Position numbers and translations under genes: made by a program. A DNA stretch of 64,000 bases from positions 1 to 64,000 of the forward strand of contig DATNPX010000003.1 in assembly GCA_036702975.1 (NCBI GenBank), written 5' to 3'. This document shows, in pieces, positions 25,075-33,400 of this stretch. A model generated the notes under the pieces. The model saw only the letters and a program-made list of their open reading frames with translations, was not told where the DNA came from and did no database searches. Every line of letters begins with the position of its first letter. The first letter of the stretch is position 1. This DNA comes from DATNPX01 sp036702975 (GTDB taxonomy: Bacteria > Cyanobacteriota > Vampirovibrionia > Obscuribacterales > Obscuribacteraceae).

Positions 25075-26142
25075 TTATTGCCCCGACGCAGGCACAACAG
25101 GAATTCCAGAACGAACCAGAGGATTGATCGGAGAAACTGGATGCGCCGGCAAACCCGGAGCAGACATATTGATATCATTTACAAGTGCCGTTTGCGGTCG
25201 ATTGAATAATGCTGTATCTAGGCGAGGATTGGGCATTCCTCGTAAAGCAAACGAATTAACGATGACGATTTTCCAAATGGTGTATGCAGATAGCAGAACC
25301 AATAAACCGCCAGCCGCACCGACGACTTTAGAACCGCCCTCGCGATGCCCCAGCACAACGGAATATGCGGCAAAAGCCAGAAATATAGTGGCAGATACGA
25401 CACCAACCAGAACAAACAAACGAGACAGCCGCCTGACCGTTGGCAGAGGTCCCTGAAAGTCATAAATGTTTTCCTCACCCGGCTTGGGATAATACCGGGG
25501 ATCGGGCGTGGCAGTCATGTTCAGCTGCTTTCGTGGAATGCTTATCTCGCGCCAACTATGACCACTGGCTATCGATGTTTTCTTATTCCAATCATACGCG
25601 TTCAGTCCATCAAGCTTTGGATAGGGGGCGAACACCTGCTGAATTTGATCAAGCTGATCGTCTGATGGTTTGACCGGCTCGATTGCCTGTTGCCCCGAAA
25701 GCAAATTGACACCGAGGATTCCCTGAATCGCTGCTAATTGCCGCGCAGATAATTGATCGGGACGAATTGTCACCATAGACCCAAGCGTCTGCTGGCGATG
25801 TGCGATATCTCGCTGCTGATTCGCTGTTCTGTGCAAATACGCAACCGTTCTGTCACGACCAATAGCTGTGCCAAAATCGCGATGATGCACCCCCGTGCCC
25901 TTATCAGCACCATCAAGGGCGTTTGCGACAGAAGGGCGAAGGGCGTTCAAAGCATCACCGCCGATGACGTCAGCCTTTGGGGTCCACGCGCCATCCCCTA
26001 CAGGTGGTGGCTCTGGTATCTGAGATGTATTGATCAAGTTAGGAGGCTCTGGAATATTGCTCTGCGCCATTGCCGACTGTAGCGATGCCGCGCCAGTAAT
26101 TGCAAGAGCAGCGACGAGCGGAGCGGTCAATTTGAGCAACAT
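25075..26142 (-). CDS. Exported protein with two C-terminal membrane helices, unknown function
   Basis: 355 residues. A clear signal peptide (LLKLTAPLVAALAITGAASLQSAMAQ) precedes a proline-rich stretch. A polar region to ~235 follows, then two hydrophobic segments separated by a short charged loop (~242-262 and ~272-295), and a proline-rich tail. The two-helix hairpin with a glycine-rich turn resembles the pilin core of VirB2/TrbC proteins, but the long extra regions do not fit a pilin and no type IV secretion genes are nearby. GGAGAG lies 5 bases before ATG 26142. Function unknown. Confidence 0.7.
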   Translation of the reverse strand: MLLKLTAPLVAALAITGAASLQSAMAQSNIPEPPNLINTSQIPEPPPVGDGAWTPKADVIGGDALNALRPSVANALDGADKGTGVHHRDFGTAIGRDRTVAYLHRTANQQRDIAHRQQTLGSMVTIRPDQLSARQLAAIQGILGVNLLSGQQAIEPVKPSDDQLDQIQQVFAPYPKLDGLNAYDWNKKTSIASGHSWREISIPRKQLNMTATPDPRYYPKPGEENIYDFQGPLPTVRRLSRLFVLVGVVSATIFLAFAAYSVVLGHREGGSKVVGAAGGLLVLLSAYTIWKIVIVNSFALRGMPNPRLDTALFNRPQTALVNDINMSAPGLPAHPVSPINPLVRSGIPVVPASGQ

Positions 26143-26381
26143 CTGTACTCTCCGAGCGAAACGATTCAGGTGTAACCATGCAGAAAGTGCACGGTTTAAG
26201 GCTATCGACGCAATTGGAAATTCTTCTGAATAAAATTGATAAAAGTTGTGGATTTCGTAATAACCGCACCATATGCGGTGTTATACGCTGCCTCGAGGGA
26301 CGTAGATAAGGCAGTTCGGTTCACATCTTTTCCAGAAACTCCGACTAATTTGTGAAACGAACTGAATGAGAGGGCCAGGTT

Positions 26382-26615
26382 TTGCTAATTTCTATAACTT
26401 CAGCTAGCTTCGCGACCGTAAATCGAACTCCATGCTGTCAGCCGAAGGAGGTGTGGAAGAAATTTATCATCGCGGCCAAAGCATGTCGCGATAAGGGAAA
26501 CATCAGAGGTGGTATTGAGTTTTATCGAAAAGCACTTAGCGAGGCTTTCGATAGTGGGTTGGATGAAGCAGCGCCTGAGCTGATAACTTTTCTGGAACAA
26601 ACCCTGTGGAGCTAA
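26382..26615 (+). CDS. Possible small TPR-like protein (77 aa)
   Basis: From TTG 26382 the frame encodes 77 residues. The second half (AKACRDKGNIRGGIEFYRKAL and following) reads as one and a half tetratricopeptide helices. The full-length start has only a weak ribosome-binding site. A strong AAGGAGG sits at 26445-26451 inside the frame, but no correctly spaced start follows it. It may be a remnant of a longer TPR gene. Confidence 0.4.
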   Translation: MLISITSASFATVNRTPCCQPKEVWKKFIIAAKACRDKGNIRGGIEFYRKALSEAFDSGLDEAAPELITFLEQTLWS

Positions 26616-26800
26616 TTGCAAATGCGCCACACGAAGTTGTCGACTTTGTAGATAGCATCGTTTATGTTTGCAACTGAAAGCGAAGTGAATTTGCCATTCA
26701 GTATGTAGCTGTCAAACAAAGGGCTCTTGTCGCGCTTGAGTTTGCGGGCATCTTGCGTTGCCTCGGGTGCATTACCTTCAAATTCTAGATACTCAGACAT
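26612..26800 (-). CDS. Hypothetical protein (62 aa)
   Basis: The ATG at 26800 has GGAG about 9 bases upstream. The product begins MSEYLEFEGNAPEATQDARK, is soluble, and contains NGKFTSLSVANINDAIYKV. Its stop codon overlaps the end of the convergent TPR-like frame. No family is recognised. Gene order and strand are shared with the beta-repeat gene just upstream (26920-27327). Confidence 0.5.
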   Translation of the reverse strand: MSEYLEFEGNAPEATQDARKLKRDKSPLFDSYILNGKFTSLSVANINDAIYKVDNFVWRICN

Positions 26801-26919
26801 CGTGCTGCTCCAGAGAGACATTCTTTAGTGATGCTACTGGTAGAGTCAGTAAAAGTTGTTGAATGCATAAATGTTGCCAAATGCATCGGACCGATAAACC
26901 GAACCGGCACATGCAGTCA

Positions 26920-27327
26920 TTATCTGATTCGATATACGTATTGTCTGCAAAATCCCTGAGAATCGCGCAACCACAAAGTGCCGTCCTGGTCGACAGACGG
27001 CGTGAAATTGAGCTGTTTGTTGACATGACCGTCTCGCCCTAACAAGAACCACTTGCGATCTTGAAACAAGCGCCAAACCGATTTATCAGGAAAAGTAATT
27101 TCGATTAGCCGCATCGAGAAATCATCATATCGATACTCGAAAACATGTCCAGTAGGGCGAACAACGCGTAGCACCTGTCCATCTGCACCAGATATAATAC
27201 TGGTTCCATCCGATTGAATCTGCAAGAAATTACCTAGCGCGACGTCGTCAACCGGTTTGGTATAAACCATTCTCACAGTGCCGTTGGCCTGGAGAGCCGC
27301 AAGGAAACCGGAAGATTCACTAGTCAT
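26920..27327 (-). CDS. Solo copy of the beta-repeat module found in the 1263-aa protein
   Basis: 135 residues from ATG 27327 (AGGTGA upstream at good spacing). The pattern RPTGHVFEYRYDD...ITFPDKSVW...DRKWFLLGRDG...SVDQDGTLW matches segments of the large protein at 30491-34282 such as YPGGKTRHFAYDNRG and EPDGQRYYLRGDRW. These are short RHS/YD-like beta hairpins with repeated D-G turns. The protein has no signal peptide and would form a small beta sheet. It could be an interaction partner or a detached piece of such a large protein. Confidence 0.6.
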   Translation of the reverse strand: MTSESSGFLAALQANGTVRMVYTKPVDDVALGNFLQIQSDGTSIISGADGQVLRVVRPTGHVFEYRYDDFSMRLIEITFPDKSVWRLFQDRKWFLLGRDGHVNKQLNFTPSVDQDGTLWLRDSQGFCRQYVYRIR

Positions 27328-27666
27328 CGATATCACCTGAATAAGTGTCGCTAAGTCACATACGCCGCTGACAAGCTTGCCTCAAATTGTAGTTGCTGAT
27401 CTCAGCAATGTTAATGCAGAGGTTTTTTAACTCTAGCTTGCAGTTGTATAAGATCTGTAGATTACGTACCTAAGCGGGTTTTGATGAGAATCTTCTCTAA
27501 TCGGCAGGGTATATCAAAACGCAATGCGCAACATATTTCACCGTCCTTGAATACCTGCAGAAATTGCGTTGCCGACCTTGTCATTTCTATAGAATGGAAT
27601 TACGCGACTGAGAAGCCGACAGCATCCGTCGGCTACTCAGTGCGTCGACTTAGTTTTCCGCCGGCG
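27328..27666. other. Intergenic with one hairpin
   Basis: About 340 bases. A 7-bp stem AGCCGAC (27614-27620) / GTCGGCT (27628-27634), extended by GAG/CTC, lies just past the stop of the minus-strand gene ending at 27667; no T tract follows. A plus-strand frame at 27481 lacks a ribosome-binding site. Confidence 0.5.
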
Positions 27667-27954
27667 TCAAGGGTCTATAACTACCTTGAGATGGGTCATT
27701 ATCCAAATGGCTTGGATCAGTGCTTGGATCCTCTGGGCTAGTGGCGAGATCGCCTGGTCCGACACCCGAGTGATGCTTCCGATGTTAGAGCCCCACGGTC
27801 CATGAGGTCCATCATTGCCTGGATCCTGGCTGTGTGGAGGCAGTCCAGGTTCAACGGGCGGTTCGAAGGGGAGCATTCCTGGATTTGTAGAAATAACAGA
27901 AAAAAGATCTGTCCTTATAGTGGCATATTCGGTGCCGGATGCTGATTCTGTCAC
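27667..27954 (-). CDS. Hypothetical proline-rich protein, possibly frameshifted
   Basis: 95 residues from GTG 27954, with a proline/glycine-rich centre (PFEPPVEPGLPPH) and a helical end. There is only a weak ribosome-binding site. A second frame starting at ATG 28033 has a strong GGGAGG 11 bases upstream and a signal-like start (MVALAAQTALAQ). It overlaps the first ~100 bases in another frame and then stops at 27851. The two pieces together could be one exported protein broken by a frameshift. Confidence 0.35.
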   Translation of the reverse strand: MTESASGTEYATIRTDLFSVISTNPGMLPFEPPVEPGLPPHSQDPGNDGPHGPWGSNIGSITRVSDQAISPLAQRIQALIQAIWIMTHLKVVIDP

Positions 27955-28238
27955 ACTCTGGTAAAAGTACGCAGAGAATTAACGAGCCTCTAATGCTCTG
28001 GGCTAGCGCGGTTTGCGCAGCGAGAGCAACCATTCAATATTAAACCTCCCGGCAAAAAAATGTTAAACAATCATGTATGCAATCTGGCTATTCAAAAATG
28101 CTTTTTGTTAGGTTGAAAATGATTCTATTCATACAACTAGAAAGAAGGACTAAAAGAAGAAATCAAAGCAAAGTTATTGGAACGACTACTCGAATCTGCA
28201 GATGAAAGCGAATCGAAACATAGAAAGGAATGAAAGAA

Positions 28239-28490
28239 GTGAGCACCAATCAGTCGAGTTCCGAAGAACGGGCCAACAGCGTTTCAACAGAAACCGTGCG
28301 AGCAACAGTTGAAGATCAACAGTCGGTGAAGTTGAGCCGCAAGGAAGCAACTTCTATTGCTCCCAAACCAGAACACACACAAACATTGATCGGGGCGAAG
28401 TCGTTGTTTATAAACCAGCCTGACCTGCGAGCCACCGGCTACCAGCCTAGAATCAAGCGGGGCATCACCACCTCCTTCCACAAGCAATAA
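28239..28490 (+). CDS. Hypothetical hydrophilic protein (83 aa)
   Basis: The start is GTG 28239 with AAAGGA 9 bases upstream; ATG 28230 in the same frame overlaps that site. The product is Ser/Thr/Gln rich at first and basic at the end (YQPRIKRGITTSFHKQ). No membrane segment or recognised domain. A strong hairpin follows within 25 bases. It lies ~150 bp upstream of the recombinase on the same strand. Confidence 0.55.
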   Translation: MSTNQSSSEERANSVSTETVRATVEDQQSVKLSRKEATSIAPKPEHTQTLIGAKSLFINQPDLRATGYQPRIKRGITTSFHKQ

Positions 28491-28513
28491 GGCAGGCAGC
28501 AAGAGCTTTAGAA

Positions 28514-28542
28514 GATGGGCCACGCTGCGCGCGTGGCTCATC
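28514..28542. terminator. Strong hairpin after the 83-aa gene
   Basis: GATGGGCCACGC (28514-28525) pairs with GCGTGGCTCATC (28531-28542) with one mismatch. There is no T tract after it, so it may protect the mRNA end or terminate only partially. Confidence 0.6.
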
Positions 28543-28642
28543 CCCAAATAGATGCGATGAATAAGTTCAATATGTTGCACAGACAAACAGGGTGTATATT
28601 CATTATCAAAGGACATTCTCAAGCAGCAATTAAATTTGAGCG

Positions 28643-29299
28643 ATGAGCAAAAAGAAAAACAAACAGAAATCTGAACGCGAGAAGAACAAGAGTCCGCAAC
28701 GTTTAACGAGTTCCCTGCGTCCGCTGCCGCCTCAAAAACCCAAAAACGCAGAGGTGCGTCCACGCGAATTTCTCACCCAGGCAGAAGTAAAAAAATTGAA
28801 GCGAGCTGCCCAAATTCTGAGCAGACATGGATTCAGAGACTGGCTGCTGATCACGATGATTTATCGCCATGCCTTCAGAGTCAGTGAGTTAACAAACTTG
28901 CAATGGAATCAAATTGATTTCGAATGTCGCACCATGCGGGTGGAACGACTAAATAACGGACAAGCATCAATCCACTATTTAGAAGATGACGAAGTCGATG
29001 CGTTGCAAAAATTGCAAGAAGTATATCCACCGACCGAATACGTTTTCACATCGCAACGACAGGGTCCGCTTACTCCCCGAACCGTGCATTACATTATCGC
29101 CAAAGCTGGTGAGCACGCGGGGTTAGAGTTATCTGTACACCCGCACATGCTACGGCACTCAAAAGGATTTCAGCTGGCGAATCGCGGCGAAGACACACGA
29201 ACAATTCAAGCTTACTTCGGTCATAGAAGTATTCAACACGCTGCCATGTATACAAAAGAAATCGAGCCCGAAAAATTAAAAGGACTTGGTCGAGACTAG
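28643..29299 (+). CDS. Tyrosine recombinase of FimB/FimE type
   Basis: 218 residues, all catalytic domain after a ~40-residue basic N-terminus; the N-terminal core-binding domain of long integrases is missing, as in FimB/FimE. The catalytic set is complete: Arg79 in FRVSEL, HPHMLRH with His168 and Arg171, GHRSIQH with His194, and the nucleophile Tyr203 in AMYTK. FimB-like enzymes invert short promoter segments bounded by inverted repeats, and a candidate segment begins 150 bp downstream. The enzyme could instead serve a mobile element. ATG 28643 lacks a strong ribosome-binding site. Confidence 0.92.
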   Translation: MSKKKNKQKSEREKNKSPQRLTSSLRPLPPQKPKNAEVRPREFLTQAEVKKLKRAAQILSRHGFRDWLLITMIYRHAFRVSELTNLQWNQIDFECRTMRVERLNNGQASIHYLEDDEVDALQKLQEVYPPTEYVFTSQRQGPLTPRTVHYIIAKAGEHAGLELSVHPHMLRHSKGFQLANRGEDTRTIQAYFGHRSIQHAAMYTKEIEPEKLKGLGRD

Positions 29300-29450
29300 C
29301 GCAACAACTAAAGCTTAGAGAGCCGTCAAAGTGAAATTGCATCTGAGAGCTGCGTGAACGCGGCATCAACAAAAAAGATCGATCCGGGAACAACATTTTT
29401 TCGACTCTTCTTGTTGCTTCAGCAGCAGGCGGTTTGATAAGAATGAATCA

Positions 29451-29613
29451 CATTCCGGCAATTCCTTCGATATCGACTCCCAAAAACTCTATAAATCCAA
29501 TCCTCCTACCAGTATAGAAATCCGAAAGACTTCCCGTCAGTCTTCCGGATAAAACCACTGCAAATGACTCCTGAAACTCCTCGTCATGCGTCCATCAAGG
29601 AACTGCCGGAATG
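29451..29613. other. Candidate invertible segment bounded by ~19-bp inverted repeats
   Basis: The left repeat CATTCCGGCAATTCCTTCGA (29451-29470) and right repeat TCAAGGAACTGCCGGAATG (29595-29613) are inverted copies: 10 matches, one mismatch, 6 matches, then a one-base gap. Between them CTGACG (29540-29535) and TATACT (29516-29511), 18 bases apart on the minus strand, could be a promoter pointing back toward the recombinase. Inversion would aim it at the genes starting at 29649. Confidence 0.45.
29520..29550 (+). terminator. Hairpin inside the candidate invertible segment
   Basis: ATCCGAAAGACT (29520-29531) pairs with AGTCTTCCGGAT (29539-29550) with one mismatch, followed by AAAACC rather than Ts. 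It may act as a weak terminator of recombinase transcripts. Confidence 0.45.
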
Positions 29614-29648
29614 CTCGACTCAAGGTTTGATTAGGTCAGGAGAAAAAG

Positions 29649-29900
29649 GTGTTAGATCAAGACGATGCATCTACTGATGCAGCAGAAGAAAAGTTTAGCT
29701 TTTCAATGAAAAACTGTGGTACGCATTTCACGCTGCGATTCACCGTCAGGAAAGACTTCGTCAAGGAAGTCAGGCAAAACCTGCGAATCTTTCCCAAGTT
29801 ACCTAAACGCAGCCGGCTGGTAATAATAGGCAATAGCAAGGAGTTGGTAAAGGCTCTGCGAGATCGCTACCTTTATCAACAGATCGAGGTGGTGAACTAA
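29649..29900 (+). CDS. Hypothetical protein (83 aa) downstream of the recombinase
   Basis: The start is GTG 29649 with AGGAG 6-7 bases upstream. The product has an acidic start and then alternating beta-alpha segments (FTLRFTVRKDFVKEV, SRLVIIGNSKELVKAL), a small alpha/beta fold I cannot name. It is the first gene to the right of the candidate invertible segment, so its expression could be switched. Confidence 0.65.
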   Translation: MLDQDDASTDAAEEKFSFSMKNCGTHFTLRFTVRKDFVKEVRQNLRIFPKLPKRSRLVIIGNSKELVKALRDRYLYQQIEVVN

Positions 29901-29974
29901 CATCTCCCAAAAGCGGCGCGAGAACACGATGCGAATTGTGCTTTCGCGCTGCCTTTGGCAGTGCTTTGTTCACA
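29892..29974. repeat. Large imperfect palindrome between two small genes
   Basis: Outer arms GTGAAC (29892-29897) and GTTCAC (29969-29974) enclose a stem formed by CCAAAAGCGGCGCGA (29907-29921) and TCGCGCTGCCTTTGG (29944-29958). The arrangement is reminiscent of an integron attC fold, but the ends do not match the attC core consensus. Confidence 0.6.
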
Positions 29975-29993
29975 CAACGAAGGGATGAAATTG

Positions 29994-30380
29994 ATGATGA
30001 AATACCATAGTGAATTTGTACCTGAACGCCTATTCCTAATCAGCACAGTAAAAGCCGTGCCGCTGAACAAGGAATTCCTGTCCATGCTGGAAGCAGCAGG
30101 AGTCAGAGTAATCTGCGGTTCGAAAAGAAACCGTCTCTCACAATTAGTTGGGCTCTACAGCGAAGCCGGAACTGAGATAGTTGGTTGCGCCAGCGCAAGC
30201 GACATTCAATTGGTACAGGCAACACTGAAACAACACGGTGTCATAATCGCTTGCGGAACGATCGTAAAAACATGGTGCACGCAGGAAACAAGCATCGACC
30301 AGGGCAACTATTTCTTTAGCCCAAATCAGGTTGATGGACGACGATTCGCTCGCCTACAGGAGAAAATTGGCGGGCGCTGA
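29994..30380 (+). CDS. Hypothetical alpha/beta protein (128 aa)
   Basis: ATG 29994 (or the adjacent ATG 29997) lies 8-11 bases after AAGGG. The 128-residue product alternates strands and helices (ERLFLISTVKAVPLNKEFL, AAGVRVICGSKRNR, GTEIVGCASASDIQLVQATL, GVIIACGTIV), like a small Rossmann-type or TOPRIM-like fold, with several cysteines. No catalytic motif is certain. It is co-directional with the 83-aa gene; the palindrome lies between them. Confidence 0.6.
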   Translation: MMKYHSEFVPERLFLISTVKAVPLNKEFLSMLEAAGVRVICGSKRNRLSQLVGLYSEAGTEIVGCASASDIQLVQATLKQHGVIIACGTIVKTWCTQETSIDQGNYFFSPNQVDGRRFARLQEKIGGR

Positions 30381-30490
30381 AGCTTTATTATGCACCAAGC
30401 GTGAAGCGCATCTCAGTGGCGAAACAAGAAACGCTGGAATCTTGCTTCGCCACTTACACTTTTTGCACTTTAACTTCTGCTTTTAAACGA

Positions 30491-33400
30491 CTAAGCAGTA
30501 GTAGCATCGCTAGCATTGCCGTCGTAGACAAAAGTATCAATCCAAAGTTGATCGAGAGTGATCCATTTATCACTTTTGGCTCCCCACTGGTTATCGATAG
30601 AAACCATGCCGGTTTCTGGATCATAGTCATCAATCGTAACTACATGCGCGCCAGTCCAGACAAGCATGATGATTGGAAATTTGCCATCCTTTTTGCACTC
30701 TTTCAAATAATCAATCATTTCATTTTCTGTAGAAAAATTCACGGTATCACCATCGGCTTTTACCAGTCGTCCGGCCGCCGCCAATGTTTCACCGGTCAAT
30801 TCGAAGACCTCAGCGCCGAGAGAGTTTAGAATCCACCCCGGTCCGTCTTTTGTGTAGTTTCCAGCAGCATCGACCCATCCCCAGCCACCATCGGTATCTT
30901 TCTGATTTGGCACCTGGGTCCAGAACACAGGCGCTGATTGTTTTTGTCCAAGCTCGGTAAAGAGAGTCGCTTGAAAGAGCTGAGAGGCAAAGCTGCGCAT
31001 ACCGTCAGGTACAGGAGTCCTGGAAGCTTCTTTGTCTGGTATCAACGCACCATCCCGCAATACAACTTTGTTGCCGTCTGGACCATACCAGTAGCCCTGA
31101 AGCGCAGCCGAGGCGACAATGTTTGCAGCCACCTCAGGATGGCGAAACCAGCAAATAGTCTCGACAGTCGTGATATTACAAGTACCATGATCACCTTGAT
31201 CGGTTTGATTTGGCGTCGCACATTCCTGCATTATCTGCTCTGCCAGTGTAATACGCCAAGCCTGACTAACTTTACCTTGCTCTGAAGAGAACAATTGAAG
31301 CATCGACTCCAATGTTTTTGCGACCTGATTGTCTGTCAATCCGGGTGCCGAGCCAGCGCGTTCCTCAAAAACATTCAGATTATTCAAAAAGGTCTGGCGA
31401 TCAGATGCCGGCAGCAGGCGATGCACCGATTCAATTAAATCGGCAGTTGCCAGTCTCCTTTCAAGTTGCGCAGAGCCCTTCGGCAAATCAGCAAGAAGAT
31501 CGGTTCCAAATTTTTCCTTGTAAAGCTGTTGCATGAAGTACAAATCGGTGTCACTCATCCCGCTAGTGATGGAGCTAAGTTGATCCGCAGACAACGGTTT
31601 GGTTAAAGACAAAACATCCGAATTGATTTGCTGGAAACTGTGCAACGATGTTTGAAAATCGCCATCAGAGTCAATGATCACCATAGCGCCCGATGAGTCA
31701 GTTGCAGTAACAGTGCCATCTGATTCGACTTGCTCGCCACTCAGCTTATCGTATGTCTTTTTGCCAAATGGAACACCGGCGTTCTCTTGCATAACGTAAG
31801 AGGTAGACACCCTTCCCTGATCGTCATAAACAAAATATCGGACGGAATTGTCTCCATAGTCGGCTGAAATAATTTGACCTTTATCATTTAGAGTCAAAAC
31901 GGTTCCATTTAGCTCCGTCACCGTGCGCTGACTAGAATTATTGCCGTCGGTGCTACCGTTTCTGCTCACGCCTTCGAGAGGCCCGTTCAGCTTCGAAACA
32001 AAAGGAGGCGTGTAATGCTCGGTGCCGGCCCAGAGTTGCTCGATGGTAATCCAGGCTGTTTTTCCACTGCCATCATCAACATTAACCATGCCCGTGTCTT
32101 TATTGTAATCGTCGATAGTAACAAACCTTTTGCCACCATCCACCGCAACGATAAGCGGCAAATGATTACTTTCTTTGACTTCATCAATCTCTTTGAGCAA
32201 GTCATCTTTTGAAGTTACTGCCACGTCGCCGGGCTGACTGAAGTGGTTTCCGTTGGAAATTACCAGAGTGTCTCCAAGCTGCAATGACTTGAGTTCTTCG
32301 TTTAGTTGCGGCGCTGACAAACGCTTCACAGCGTCTTCAAAAATAAGTGAAGAAATTGCAGTCGTAGATTTTGAGGAACCACTCCTTTGACCTGTAAAAT
32401 GCCAAATGTCCTGGGACGGAATCAAAATGTGCTTACCGTCGACAGGACTGATGAAATAACCGTTTAGCGCTATTGAGGCGATCATTTCCGCAGCCACGTC
32501 TGGGCGCTTAGTCCAACAGATTGTTTCGATAGCGCTGATGCCGCTGTTTGTTCCGCTTACTGTGCTTCCTGGGTTGGCACACGATTGGAGCATCTCAAAC
32601 GCAACCGTGATGCGATCGATTTGTTTTACCGCGCCATTATTGTTGGACATTAGCGCGTCTACTGATGATAAGACCTTTGCCATCTGCTCGTCAGTCAAAC
32701 CAGGAACCCCATTTGCTCGTTGTTCTAGAATGTTCAGGTTATCGAGAAATGCCTGCCTCTTATCGGGGGTTAAGAAGCGATCAGCGTAATCAGTAAGGTT
32801 AGCAGCCTCAAGTTGTTTAACAGCTTTGAAATCGTTGACCGCTGTCAAATCACCAAGAAGCTTTCTGCCAGTCTCGCGCAGGTACGCCTCTTCAAACACC
32901 AGCTTCTGTTTGGGATCTAAGCGCTCTAAAACACTGTCCACGGCTAGTGGATCAATTGGAGTGCGGTCCCCAACCAGCTTGATCTGCTCAAAAATAGCGG
33001 CAGCGGATTGATCCGACACCAGCTCTTTTCCGTCTGTATAAATGACAACGAATCGATTCTTTGAGTCGATACCAGATATAGTGCCGTCATCGGAAAGATG
33101 TTCATTGACATACTGGTCAGGCAAATTGAATTTTACTGGTTCCGCGCCCGACCCCATACCGTCAAAGATGCACTCGGTATAAGACTGACTCAACTGACCG
33201 TCGGCGTTGTAGTCAAATACCTTTACGACATTGTTATAGTATTGGATTTTTACAATTTTGCCTTGCGCGTCCCTGGTAATTTCTGAGCAACTGAAGTCTG
33301 TTGACGTAGACGAAAGATCGGTATTAATAGTGGTGCTCAGGCCGTTTCTACCGTAATAGCTAAATTCTCCAGTCTCAGTCACGTAAGGCAGAGAAAAGTC

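Noticed and set aside
28150..28233. Short helical frame (KEGLKEEIKAKLLERLLES) ending in ATGA overlap with the next gene
   Set aside because: Pleasing amphipathic sequence but no ATG, GTG or TTG start at a proper distance from the AAGGA upstream.
29892..29974. Integron attC site
   Set aside because: Outer arms do not match RYYYAAC/GTTRRRY and the nearby recombinase lacks the IntI N-terminal and extra domains; kept only as a palindrome.
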